In this document: one piece after another, positions 11,581 to 22,544 of the stretch
How positions within the stretch are numbered: the stretch's first letter is position 1
How the letters are laid out: each line of letters begins with the position of its first letter
From: Brachynemurus nebulosus
Lineage: Eukaryota; Arthropoda; Insecta; Neuroptera; Myrmeleontidae
Direction: 5' to 3'
Assembly: GCA_035578155.1 (NCBI GenBank)
Contig: JAPWDM010000059.1
Span: forward strand, 1-64,000
DNA length: 64,000 bases
Notes under the pieces: generated by a model
Told to the model about the DNA's origin: nothing
Seen by the model: the letters and a program-made list of their open reading frames with translations, nothing else
The model's database searches: none
Translations under genes and position numbers: made by a program

Positions 11581-13787
11581 GAAATACAGTAAAAATTGTC
11601 TTTAGCGAATCTTTTACATGTTGCGTAGTCGATAAAAGCACCTATCATTAATGCCATCTGTGAGTTATTTATGGAAATGTAACTGATCTGTAATGACGTA
11701 AAGTTAACGACATTTTGAATATTTTCAACTGTTCGAAATTGTTTCAAAAATCCGGTTCAAAACGATTTTTAAAATATTTCCGTAATCATAATTCCTTCTG
11801 AATATCATTTTAGAGATATTGATACATCATTTAAGCTAAGAAAAAGTAAAAAAATTTCAAAATGATGTAACACCATGGTTTACGAATTCACCCATTACTT
11901 GCGTGTTAAAAAAAATTTTGAAAATATTTATTTTACAAGTTAAACGTCCGAATTGACTCAAATTTCGATATTTGCTGTATTAAATACTAAAAAACACGAT
12001 ATCGAAAAATCACTCATCACTTTAACAAATGCAAAAAATCATAGATTATGTATATTTTTATTATTTTACAACAGATGTAAATTATCTTTTTTATAACTGC
12101 AATAGATAGTATATAACGCATATAATGTAGAATAATAATAATAAAAAAAAAAGTAATTGATAATTACAAAGGAGTGTTGCAGCCGATGGATAATTAATAA
12201 ATAACTACGTTCAATAAATCACATTACTCACAACCATAACTAATTTTATTTTATTGTCTTTTTAGTTTTTTATTACACCTTCTCATCAATTTTCATACTA
12301 CACAATATTAATAAATACTAAATAGTACAAATAGATTTTCAACGATCCATAAAGTAGTCAAAACTATCTATATAATAAAATAATTAATAATTGTTCGGAA
12401 TAATTACTATTTTACAATTAGACATTAATTGAATTAACCTTAAGTCCTTTTAAGAGGCACTTTTTTATTATATTTTATATTATTTGTGTTGTATACAAAT
12501 TATGGAGGTATTATAGTTTTGAATTATGATTTTTATGGTACAAAACACAGACAAAATATGTAGTGTTTTAGAAGTATCAAGTATGTACAGAAATTATTCG
12601 TTTGCTAATACAGGCTGTGCGAGAAAGAAAAAATATATTTCCTAGTCTTTTTAAGAAAGAAAGAAATATAATATATTGTTGTCTTTTAAGAAAGAAAGAA
12701 ATTTTTTTTATTTTTTTCAAATAATATTATTGTGATTCAAAATTTTTGTTTTAAAATGACCAAATTTTTGGTTTCTTTTAAATTAAAAATTTTAAAAAAT
12801 TTTGTAGTGTACGTGTAGGCTTATAACGAATACCTTGTTCAGCCCTTGCATTAGCAACTTGTTTTAGCTACTAAACGCTTGTAAATTCGGCATTACTAAG
12901 ATATAAGAAAACGTAATTAAAAGTAGGGGAATTTTATTCCCCTAAATTCAATTTAACTAAAATACAATTCTTGTATTTCAAAACAAGTTTTTCAGTTTTT
13001 CAGTTTTTAATTTTTTGTTTTAAACAATATTTCTAGTCAAATGTGTGGTCTTTATACATAAGTGATTTTTTGTCTTTTTATAGATTTATAAAATTTTAAA
13101 TTTAAAAATATGTCTAAATTAATATCAATTTTCATATTAAAACACATTTTTAATTCATTATTGTCACCGAGAGACATCCATTTAAATTACATGCTTATTA
13201 TTTTATTTACTAAAAAATAAAAATAAAAATAAATAGGTATTGCAAGACTACTTCGCTAATTGTGACACGATGTGCTATGAATTAACAACGGTCAATGTTT
13301 GGCATCACTGTAATTGAAAACTGTAATATAACATCTACTTTTAGTGTAATAACAATTCAATTGTTTGTTTATTTTTCGTATTATATTTATGTCATGCGCG
13401 TATGACAGTTATGGTGGCTTTAATGTATTTGAAAATAATAAGTACTATAAAAAATTATTGTACATATTGATAAAAATAACTACGAATTTATAGTTATTTC
13501 ACTTATTTCTATTTGAATATTTTGAATATATAAATTTATTTTAATATTGTTGTAAATTAAAAGTAATGTTCTAATAGGCAATTTTAATAATTTACGATTA
13601 AATAATAAACGTACTTTACATTCTGATAAAATACGAATTTCTATTAGATTTTACGCGGTTTTAAAAAAATTAAAATTACCGAAATTTGTAATCATGGTGT
13701 CTAGATAAAGGTGATCAAACTCAATGTATGTAAAAAAGTGTTCAAAAATAAGAGGGCATTATTAGTGTTCCTTGTGTACCAAAGCGG
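11581..13787. other. AT-rich region, no gene seen
   Basis: About 2.2 kb of very AT-rich DNA with short A/T runs. A CTTTTTAAGAAAGAAAGAAA-type phrase occurs twice near 12647-12700. No coding, RNA or terminal-repeat signal. Confidence 0.5.
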
Positions 13788-13789
13788 TA

Positions 13790-14192
13790 CAGTACTTATT
13801 CTCAAATGGCAACACTCCCAAATGGAAACGCTAGCTTCTAGAAATCTTTGTTAGCTTTTGAATAAAATATTCTGGAATCTTTTTCAATGTTCAACTCAGT
13901 TATAAAGTGGGTTTTTCGATCGTTTTTAAAATAAACTTAACAATTTTTATTTTGCATCGCATTATTTATATTGTATATTATATAATTCGCTGACGTCACT
14001 GTGTAAAATCGGAGTCAGTACCACTGGATATTCGCCCTATAAAGTAATTTCAACTATAAGAGTTTATTTCATGCATATGTAATTTATATGTATTTCCTTA
14101 TTATTAAATATCATCAACCGACATTGGTGATTTTCAAATGGAAACACTCACTTCCCCAGTCTCGACGTGTTTCCATTTGAGAATAAGTACTG
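13790..14192. mobile_element. TA-flanked MITE (CAGTACTTATTCTC ends)
   Basis: The left end CAGTACTTATTCTCAAATGG is matched by the right end CCATTTGAGAATAAGTACTG. TA lies immediately outside both (13788-13789, 14193-14194). The phrase AAATGGAAAC is repeated inside both ends (about 13820 and 14139), giving subterminal repeats. A 5' CAGT end with a TA duplication is typical of Tc1/mariner-class elements. The 403-bp interior is noncoding. Confidence 0.87.
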
Positions 14193-14194
14193 TA

Positions 14195-15359
14195 TTTACA
14201 TTCTATTTGATCCGTGTTATCTTACTATATTCCCTATATTCATACCAGTTGATGAGGAATATTAACGCCACGAGTAGTAACAAAAAACCTAATTACATAC
14301 TGCCATTTTCCTGACCAATTTAATTCTTCCCATATAAGTTTAATCTCCATATAATTATATGGTCCATATATGTAATAGTAAAAATAAAATAGGAATTTTA
14401 TTGTTTAAAGTGGACTGAACGTACTTGTAATTCTAGTAATTTTTGGGTAAAAATTATTAACGAAATTACCGCCTTAAATCGACTGAATATGTATATTTCG
14501 TGACGTCATCAGGGTAAAAGGAAATAGTTTTTATTGTGCAAAATTTCTTCGATTAAGAAACTGATTCGTTTTTATTTTGTGCATAAGAAAATACAAATTT
14601 TGTCGTGAAAGTGAGGTTACGATTCATAAGTGTCATAATTTTTTGGGTGTTTCGTGTAAGTATGTTGGTATGACTGACGAATTACATACATACATTAAGA
14701 TAATTTTCATATAATGGCATTACAAAATTGTTTTTATATCTTTTTGAATATAAAAATATTGTTTGTTAATCTTTATTATGAATTCTTAAAAAGTTATATT
14801 ATAAATTAAGTATGTATAACTATATAAAATTTTTACTTTTTTGATATCAATGATGAAATCCAGTAAATACAACTTTGTTTACAAGGTGAATATTTTATTG
14901 TTGCAATTAAACAATTATTTTTTTTAAAATTTTGTTAAATTCGAAACAAATGAATGTCCATGTTCTACATTTATTAAATTTTAGTGTATCTTCTCTATTA
15001 TTTGATTTTATTCATTTTATTGAATAAAAAAAACAAATTGATGATACAAGTGGAATAGAGTTTAATTTCCAGCGATAATAATATGCAGGTAGACATTATA
15101 ATATTTAAATGATGTATATCTGAATGGGTTCACTTTCACCAATTTTATATAATATTATACAATATTATTGTTTTTATTAAAACCAGTTGGAGAGCAACCT
15201 TCTACCTATCCTCTAACAAGGACAAATTACATCGATAATGCTGAGTTCAAAACTTTTATTTCATATACATTATTTCTTGTCAAGTCTTTTTATACAGGTG
15301 ATTAAAAATGTTATCTACTTTCCTTTTATTTATTTAAATACATAAAACTTTTTAGTAGG
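14195..15359. other. AT-rich spacer, nothing recognised
   Basis: AT-rich DNA. Around 14450-14520 there is a faint relative of the dispersed repeat at 4241-4690 (AAATTACCGCCTTAAAT and a TGACGTCATC block). No gene signal. Confidence 0.5.
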
Positions 15360-15367
15360 GCGGCTAG

Positions 15368-15792
15368 TAGTGATGAGCAAAATTAGTCTTGGTCTTGCAT
15401 TTTTTGCAAGACCAAGAACAAGACGAAGACTATGTATACCAAGAACAAGACCAAGACCAAGACTATAAGTATGGCTGCAAGACCAATACCAAGACTCAAG
15501 TGAACAAGACCAAGACAAAAGCAAGAAAAAAGCAAGACTCTTGCAAAACTATTTAAATAGTTTGAAAGTATAATTGATACCGTAAAGAGAGAAAATTCTG
15601 ATTTTAGAAGGAAAAAATTCGCTAATAAAAAAATGCAAGAAAGTGCAAGATTTTTTAGCAATACCAAGACCAAGACCAAGACCAAGACTCAAACTGCTCT
15701 AGCAAGATCAAAACCAAGATTTTTAATGCAAGAACAAGACCAAGACCAAGACTGCCAAGTCTTGGTCTTGGTCTTGCATTTGCTCATCACTA
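15368..15792. mobile_element. hAT MITE filled with CCAAGA-type hexamers
   Basis: The terminal inverted repeat is TAGTGATGAGCAAA at the left and TTTGCTCATCACTA at the right. A perfect 8-bp TSD, GCGGCTAG, flanks it at 15360-15367 and 15793-15800. TAGTG fits the YARNG hAT end consensus. Most of the interior is a degenerate hexamer array (AAGACC/GGTCTT variants), inverted near each end so that TTGGTCTTGCA sits just inside both termini. Long leucine-rich frames here are products of the hexamer, not genes. Confidence 0.9.
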
Positions 15793-15842
15793 GCGGCTAG
15801 ACCCTGCCCATACAACTTTTGGATGTATTGACCTCACCAGGT

Positions 15843-16140
15843 TGTGTACTTTGGTGAACTTCATCCCTATACCAAATTAATCGAAATTCCTTAAATTGTT
15901 TCATTGCTGGAGATCAAAATAGCTCTCCTAACAGACAGACAGACATTCTTTGTAAGTGACTAATTTGGTCTCAGGGGACTCTATTTTCACCTGGTATGCT
16001 AGTAAACTTCATCCCGATACCAAATTTCATCAAAATCACTTAAGTGATATCATAATTAGAGATCAAAATAGCTCTCCTAACAGACAGACAGACAGACATT
16101 TTTGGCTAATTTGGACTCAGGGGACCTCAAAACATGTATT
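15843..16140. repeat. Two tandem ~145-bp units of LINE-tail type
   Basis: Two units share, in order, AACTTCATCCC, GATACCAAATT or TATACCAAATT, GAGATCAAAATAGCTCTCC, then an ACAGACAGACAGACA run and a CTCAGGGGAC phrase. Tandem tails ending in GACA repeats resemble 3' ends of insect non-LTR elements. This is inference from style; no reverse transcriptase is present. Confidence 0.5.
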
Positions 16141-16209
16141 TCCGCTAAAAACTCGACATCGAATTTTTTCACGATCACATAACTTGGTCTATAAACATAT
16201 AATGTAGAA

Positions 16210-16986
16210 CAGTGTTTTTCAACCTTTTTCATGGCGTGACCCCCGTAGTATAGAAAAATATTTCGCGACCCCCTAGTATAGAAAAATATTTGGCGACCCC
16301 TACTCCCTGCTATTTCTAACTTTTATTTTATTTTATGTGATAAATATCGAATCCGTTTATCATTATTGATTATTTTTAGTTAGATGTCAATTAAATATAT
16401 ATACGTAACAAAGGATTTTAAACAGGCATATTTTTATATCGACATCGAAATTGACGACTTATAGTAGCTTCTGAACTTGCGCGTGACTTGTGTGAGCGAG
16501 AGATGAGCGTTGCGTGGAGCATCCGGCGAGTAAAGAATAGCACTTTTGAATTCTTTGAATTGTGAATTCGCTTTGAATTGTGTTTAAATTTATTGAATTG
16601 ACTTGTTGTTTGTTTAGTAGTTGCTCACTGTCTTTTATTGCATTGTAATTATTGAAAATGGATGAATTTCTGGAAAGACATGCACAACCGTCAACTTCAA
16701 GTTCCAATGAGAGTAATGAAACAAAAGCAAAGAAAAACCGTCTATATGACGACAATTATTTAAAACTCGGAATTACTGTTATTGAAAATAAGTCGCAATT
16801 ATTTGTTTTGAAATTTTATCAAACGAAAGTATGAAACCATCACATTAATGTAACCTTTAATTAACCTTTTCTTTATTAAATATTACATATTGAACTAGAG
16901 TGGTTATATTGTTAAAGTAACTGCGACCCCCTTAAAAAGACTTCGCGACCCCCTGGGGGTCGCGACCCACAGCTTGAAAAACACTG
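16210..16986. mobile_element. Deletion derivative of a ZBED-type hAT transposon
   Basis: The left end CAGTGTTTTTCAACC and the right end GCTTGAAAAACACTG form hAT-like terminal repeats. GCGACCCC phrases sit subterminally at both sides. The flanks ATGTAGAA (16202-16209) and ATGTATAT (16987-16994) match at 6 of 8 positions, an aged 8-bp duplication. A fragment of transposase N-terminus is retained at 16658-16834, identifying the parent. The 178-bp element at 35455-35632 has related GCGACCCC ends. Confidence 0.86.
16658..16834 (+). pseudogene. hAT transposase N-terminus (ZBED/BED-finger start), truncated
   Basis: The ATG at 16658 opens a 58-codon frame starting MDEFLERH, with a Ser-rich linker and then KKNRLYDDNYLKLGI followed by a VIENKSQ stretch. 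A short disordered head, a basic patch, then R-x-Y-D/E-x-NYL-x-x-GF/I just before the first zinc-binding CxxC is the hallmark of the BED-finger region in ZBED/Charlie-like hAT transposases. Here the frame stops before any CxxC pair, and nothing resembling the catalytic DDE domain follows in the remaining 150 bp of the element. It cannot be a functional transposase. The family call is from recognition of this motif only. Confidence 0.7.
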
Positions 16987-16994
16987 ATGTATAT

Positions 16995-17837
16995 AGGAGC
17001 AAGTAAAAAAGTCTACATCCTTAGGCGAGATGCTGGTAAATAAATAAAATTTCGGTTTTTGATATTAGGTAGGTATATATTTTTCGATGTTTCCGAATAC
17101 TTAATGCCATACACCAGGGGTTCCTAAGCAGTGTGCCGGGGCGTCCAGTATTATTTCAATATTTAAGATGAAATTTCACAAAGTAGGTCTTTCAACAGTG
17201 AATTACATATATTCAATTAAATCATAATAAACAAATTGTAGACGCTTTCTGTACTTGATGTGGGTTAATTTTCATCCTTTGTTTAGGGTGCATATTATTC
17301 GAGCACTGTTTTGTTTTTTGTTCAACTATTTCCAAATCATCATTTAAATATATTTTTTTTAAACATGAATTCAAACTAACTTCAACATTGTACATAATTC
17401 AAAAACGTACCAGCAAATACATATGTATTGGGTTGTTGCAAATAAACTGGCAAATGAATATTTTCCATTGTACTTTTTGTACATTGTACTCCGCAGAACT
17501 GAAGTTCTAGGAATATGGCTGAACCATTCTTTCACTAGTTATGAATCGAAATTCATTAGTTATAGGTATAACAGATAGTAGATAATCTAATTTAAAATAT
17601 CTATCTCTTTTTCGATTACCAATTAAATGGTACAACGTCGAAGAAGTTTTGCATAATATACCACCCTGAGGGCATAATGCCATGACCGCCATTAGGCAGG
17701 GACCGGGTTTTATTTTTTTTTATTGTTAAATTTTCTTTTATTTTTTTATTTATTTGATAACCCACTTACTATTAACAGAAGAATATATCGTCGCCGTTAT
17801 TTCAATATGTCGTATCTCAAAAATATGTCATTTTCTG
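16995..17837. other. Spacer with a possible lone hAT-type end at 17114
   Basis: CAGGGGTTCCTAAGCAGTG at about 17114-17132 looks like one hAT terminus, but I found no inverted partner or TSD. The rest is AT-rich without coding signal. Confidence 0.35.
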
Positions 17838-17841
17838 TTAA

Positions 17842-18719
17842 GGGGGCGGGGTAAGTTTTTTGAACTTTTTTTTGCATTTTTTTAAAAAATTGTTTCTCTG
17901 AATGTACAACATGTCGAGCGTGTTGCGTCAAAATTTCAAGTAAATTCGAGCAAAACTAATGAAGATACAGCGTTTCAAGCGAATGCTCGATTTTTATACC
18001 TGCCTGGTAGCTGCGCGACGCGCCTACCTGGTAAGTATAAAATTTACTTTAATTTTATACTTACAAATCTTATACAAAACAAATACTTACTATAATTACC
18101 CGCGTAAGTATAAAAAATTATATCATTTTATTGATGCTTAGTTTTGGATTTTTGAGTATAAAAAACTTTAAATTCATTTTCTCGCAAACAACATTTTTGA
18201 AGTTCATGAACATTATAACTCAAAATCTACTTCACGAATTTTGTTGAAATTTTTATACACTGTTTCTACACATAAATCAACATGTAATCAGGTCGAGTTT
18301 TTTTTTTTTGCTATTTTTTTCCAGTTTATAATAACAAATCAACCAAAATTTTTAGCAAAAATTGTGTTTTTTACTTCAAAATGCTGCCAAAAATAAAAAA
18401 ATCGAAAAAACAGAAAAAACTCTTCCTGACTCTCTAGGGAAACATATCGCCTTTTAAACGCATTTCGATTTTTTTGTCTCGGATAATCCGGTACCGAGTT
18501 ATGATGTTCACCGTAAAAGAACTTTTTTTCGAGGCGCCTCCGGAGATTCGCTGTCACGGACTTATTTATCGATATTTGTAACTGATAATTTTTTCAAAGA
18601 TACTTCAGATGTTATACTATAACGTGCATATGAAATAAATAAAACCAACATTATTCATATCTCCAAAAAAAAATCATGAAAATATACCTTTTTTTCGCTT
18701 TTAAAACCTTACCCTCCCC
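17842..18719. mobile_element. TTAA-flanked element (GGGG ends), member 1
   Basis: TTAA occurs at both boundaries (17838-17841 and 18720-18723). The left end GGGGGCGGGGTAAGTTTTTT pairs with the reverse of the right end, AAAACCTTACCCTCCCC. The 878-bp interior has no recognised coding sequence; it includes a GTAGCTGCGCGACGCGC patch near 18008. A TTAA duplication suggests piggyBac-type (or Sola3-like) mobilisation, but the GGGG start differs from the canonical CCC. Confidence 0.72.
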
Positions 18720-18723
18720 TTAA

Positions 18724-20201
18724 CAATGCTATAGTAACCAAAATCATCTTTTCTATATAATAGCTAAAATTCTAATGTCTAGGACTACAGTGAAACAGAG
18801 AATGCGCACTTGAAAATATTTCGTATATCGCCATTTTTATTTGACAATGCGTCATATGTCGTACGGTGCTTTAAAAATATAGTTACTTGAATAAACAATA
18901 AATAACACTAATAACACATCACCAAAAATCCTTGATAATTCAATAAACAAAGCAACCAAAAAGAATTGCAGCGTAAAGAATAAAAAAGTTTTTTTTAATT
19001 TTTGACAAATGCTTTTTTTTGATATACGACGTTTTGAAGTAACGGCGACGATATAATATTAAAATAAAAACCGATTTCGGTATTCAAAGTGCGCGTTATA
19101 CGCCGGAAAATACGGTATTTGTTAGTTCACGAATAGAATATTCTAGAATTTTTATAAAGTATTTGAATTTATAGATAATAGACAACAGCCTAATACAAAA
19201 TAATTTCACTTTTCAATATGATATTTCATCTATTCGGAATTAATTGAATATATAAAATATTGTTAGATACATATTATATGCATATCTTGTCTGTCGGTCT
19301 GTTTGTCTGTAGGTTATGAATGTTACATACGGACATTACAAACACTCGTTCCTATATAATTTATATGTTACTTGTAATAAAATGAAAATTCCCGCCCGCT
19401 TACAATAAATATATTTTATAGATAAATTGCTTAGTGAAAGTAGTGACAATGTTAAAAAATTATATATGTACCTATTATGTAGGTATAATACATAAGACTG
19501 GGCTGTATCAGACTGTTTGTAGCGCTTGTACAATGTACTTCATATGTGTATGTATACAAAGGTTAAATCCATATTATAAAAACCAAAATAGTGTATTTAT
19601 TATGATAAAAGTAAATAATATAACATCTAGGTGTAAACTTCATTGGGGACATTGTGGATAAACTGCAATGTTGACTAATAATCCAAATTATTTTTGAATG
19701 AAGTATATATACTATTTTTGCATGCAGTTTAAAACAGTATGAAAAATGCTATCAGGAGCATACTCGAAAATTTCAAAATTATAATTTAGAGCGTCTGTGC
19801 TAAGAGATTAAGGGTGCGTATCTTATTCAACTACCAAAGTTTCCGTTAGACGATATTATAAGTGTTAGCCCGGCTTCACATTTATGCGATACGATCCATA
19901 TGACTTATATCTAGTCTTATACAGTATCCCTCATAACATAGCGAATTTTCGCTTAAAAAAAAATTTCCTTTTCTCGAAAACCAGTTTACTTAGAATAATA
20001 GTTTAAGGGGAGATTCGTTAAAAAAAAAGGAAATCAATTTTTTTTTCTTCATAATTGTGTTCTTGAAAGTGTTAGAAATTTTCTCCGAAAATTTTATTCA
20101 AAAAAAAAAAAAAAAAAAAAAATCAAAAATCAAAAAGTTAAGTATGGGCATTTTTGTGCGCGCACTTTACTATAATTCAATTTAAGGAAAACAAAAGCTA
20201 G
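18724..20201. other. AT-rich region, no gene seen
   Basis: AT-rich DNA with a pure A run at about 20099-20122. A TTAAGGGGAGATTCG sequence at about 20004 resembles one end of the TTAA family but has no partner. No coding signal. Confidence 0.45.
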
Positions 20202-20263
20202 AAATGCTTTTTTAAATATGGTATCGTTGCTTTGTCACTTTTCACAGCAAAATAACAGAAAAA

Positions 20264-20301
20264 CACGAGTCGACTTTCGGCTTTTACACCATCATCAGGT
20301 G
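20264..20301 (-). ncRNA. Hammerhead-ribozyme-like motif, left arm
   Basis: Read on the minus strand: stem I CAC, core CTGATGA, one extra T, stem II GGT/GCC closing a 6-nt loop, core GAAA, the self-complementary hexamer GTCGAC, then T and C (the cleavage-site H17), then GTG closing stem I. All invariant core bases of a hammerhead are present. Stem III is reduced to A15.1-U16.1 plus a palindromic loop, as in variants reported to cleave as dimers. The extra T after A9 is the one deviation. Confidence 0.62.
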
Positions 20302-21158
20302 AAAAAACTTAACTAAAAATTGCTCTTTTTGGCGAAAACTATTTATAATATAGATCGGAGCGAATAATGCATTGGTGGGGGATGCTAGAGACAGAGACAG
20401 AGACAGATACAATCACAGTATACAATAAAATTAAAAATTTTTGTATTGTTTGCAAAGGTAGTTTACAGCAAAATTTATTTTTAAAAACTGGTTAGGTCCA
20501 ATATTATTAAATTGACCGGAGCACACTGGGGAAAACCAGACACGTAAAAATAGCGGCGAACGACAATTACCAGAAACAAAGGAAATCATACAGACATCTG
20601 TCTGTTGATATGCACGAGGGGTTACACCCAGCAGGTAGCTGCTTTTGTTAAACTAAAAGGTTTGTTAAATGAAGTAAAATCAAAAATATTGTAAAAAGGC
20701 TATTTAAATATTAATTACCAGGAATGGATAAAATTTTCCTGGTAATTAATATTTAAATAGCCTTTTTACAATATTTTTGATTTTACTTCATTTAACAAAC
20801 CTTTTAGTTTAACAAAAGCAGCTACCTGCTGGGTGTAACCCCTCGTGCATATCAACAGACAGATGTCTGTATGATTTCCTTTGTTTCTGGTAATTGTCGT
20901 TCGCCGCTATTTTTACGTGTCTGGTTTTCCCCAGTGTGCTCCGGTCAATTTAATAATATTGGACCTAACCAGTTTTTAAAAATAAATTTTGCTGTAAACT
21001 ACCTTTGCAAACAATACAAAAATTTTTAATTTTATTGTATACTGTGATTGTATCTGTCTCTGTCTCTGTCTCTAGCATCCCCCACCAATGCATTATTCGC
21101 TCCGATCTATATTATAAATAGTTTTCGCCAAAAAGAGCAATTTTTAGTTAAGTTTTTT

Positions 21159-21196
21159 CACCTGATGATGGTGTAAAAGCCGAAAGTCGACTCGTG
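21159..21196 (+). ncRNA. Hammerhead-ribozyme-like motif, right arm
   Basis: Identical to the left-arm motif but on the plus strand: CAC, CTGATGA (21162-21168), T, GGT-loop-GCC, GAAA (21182-21185... wait-free core), GTCGAC (21186-21191), TC, GTG. Being the exact inverted partner, it gives outward-facing ribozyme motifs at the two ends of the element. Confidence 0.62.
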
Positions 21197-21294
21197 TTTT
21201 TCTGTTATTTTGCTGTGAAAAGTGACAAAGCAACGATACCATATTTAATATGGATTTTCACAAAGTAAACCTGTCTAGTATTAAATGCTTTTTT

Positions 21295-21533
21295 CTCGAA
21301 AGTATGTTTTTTGACATGGTTCCTCATGTATCTCAAAAAGTATTGGAGATATTCCTCGATACAATTATTTTGACAGGAACTAGGATCTATTGGTTCCGTA
21401 ATATATTTTCAAAATAGGCCTTAAGTTTATAGTCGAGAAAAAGCGGTGATTTTTGAAAATTTATTTTCAAAATGCAATTTTTCGCTGGTCTTTTATTTAT
21501 TTCTTAGATCCTAGTTAGTGCCATAACTGTATA
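21295..21533. other. Short spacer
   Basis: Continuation of the pre-insertion sequence after the TSD; AT-rich, nothing recognised. Confidence 0.5.
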
Positions 21534-21874
21534 CAGTCGACTCTCGTTAATTCAAAACTCGAATTATCGGAGGTAACAATTTTAATTTTTTAAGCATTTG
21601 TGATGAATGAACTTGAATTTGTCTCAAAATGTACTTACGATCTTTCTGTCTCTTTCTCTCTGCAATTTTGAATTGTCGAGTGTTTGACGCCGATGAGTTC
21701 CAATTAGCGCGTCGTTCTGTTACGTAGCAATGATTTTTTCGTTCGAATTACCAAGTGTATAAAAATGTATTGTTTTAGTTCGAAATATAAAGAGATTTTG
21801 TAGGGAACTCGTGATACCTTTGAATTATAGAGAGTTTCGAGTTATCGCAGGCTTGAATTAACGAGAGTCTTCTG
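21534..21874. mobile_element. Pogo-like TA-flanked MITE
   Basis: The left end CAGTCGACTCTCGTTAATTC pairs with the right end GAATTAACGAGAGTCTTCTG, with TA outside both (21532-21533, 21875-21876). CAG-type ends containing GACTCTCG are characteristic of pogo/Tigger elements of the Tc1/mariner superfamily. Additional copies of a 'gaattatcgg' or 'gaattatagagag' kind occur subterminally. No transposase remains in 341 bp. Confidence 0.78.
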
Positions 21875-22119
21875 TATGTATATTTTCAGAAAATTCTTGA
21901 TTTTTTTATTTTGGTTCACTGGGGATTTCAGAATGCGAGGAGCCGTCAAGGTGGAAAAATCTCGCAGTGTCGACTTCAAAACCATTTATACCCAACTCAT
22001 TACTGAATTTTTTTCTTTTTGTAATCTTAACACAGTTTTTTAATAAAATATTTACCTATTTGTATAAAAAATAATAAAAAAGGCCGATTTTTGATGCTTT
22101 GAAAAAATGTGGAAAACTT

Positions 22120-22345
22120 TTTAATTGTGGCATATTTTGGTAAAAAAACTCTTTTTTCTGAGGTCCTCGGCATCGAACTTGTCTGGCTGAAGAACTCATC
22201 CAAAGGTTTGGGACTTCTAACGTTTTCATCAAATTTCGTTCGAGAGTTATAGTGCGAATATTAAGTTTCTAGGGATTTCAAAACAAACTTTTATCATAGT
22301 TTCGGGCTCAAATCGCGCCACGACAGTAGCTGTCACTTAAGAGAC
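22120..22345. repeat. TA-core dispersed repeat, copy B (without TA tract)
   Basis: Carries both flank tags of the family, a TTTCGTTCGAGAGTTATAGTG block (about 22227-22247) and a 'tcatagtttcgggctcaaat' block, but the (TA)n between them is absent: only 'cgaatattaag' remains. This suggests that the repeat can exist without the microsatellite. Confidence 0.55.
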
Positions 22346-22544
22346 AAGGTCAAATAGACTGGATAAATAATCCAGTCATCCAGAAAAATTATGTACATTT
22401 TAGGCGCTGTTGCCCAATATCAAAAATATTTTATTGGTAAGTTTAACGCAAAGAGATGGTCATTGACCGTCTTATTATTATAATAGCATTATTATGTGTG
22501 ATACAGAAATGTTCTGGTATTTAAACGAATACAAAAATATTTAA

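Larger units (their letters stand above)
20214..21282. mobile_element. Perfect palindromic insertion with hammerhead motifs
   Basis: Arms 20212-20724 and 20736-21248 (513 bp each, overlapping the TSD by 2 bp) are inverted copies with no mismatch or indel that I could find; paired coordinates sum to 41460 at every check. The centre is an 11-bp loop. A perfect 12-bp direct repeat, AAATGCTTTTTT, flanks the whole at 20202-20213 and 21283-21294. A 34-bp unpaired tail (21249-21282) lies at the right only. Each arm holds one hammerhead-like motif, pointing outward. A variable-length TSD, a one-sided tail and hammerhead motifs together suggest a non-autonomous Penelope-like retroelement. No reverse transcriptase or GIY-YIG domain is present. 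Confidence 0.82.

Noticed and set aside
15330..15685. Leu/Val-rich minus-strand ORFs resembling membrane proteins
   Set aside because: Translation of the AAGACC/GGTCTT hexamer inside a hAT MITE.
15900..16110. CRISPR-like repeats (ACAGACAGACAGACA and GTCAGTCAGTCAG runs)
   Set aside because: Simple 4-bp repeats in LINE-tail-like sequence of a eukaryotic genome; no spacers.
17114..17160. hAT-like end CAGGGGTTCCTAAGC
   Set aside because: No inverted partner or TSD within several kb; kept only as a note.
20004..20020. TTAAGGGGAG as the start of a fourth TTAA element
   Set aside because: No matching CCCCTTAA end before the next known element.
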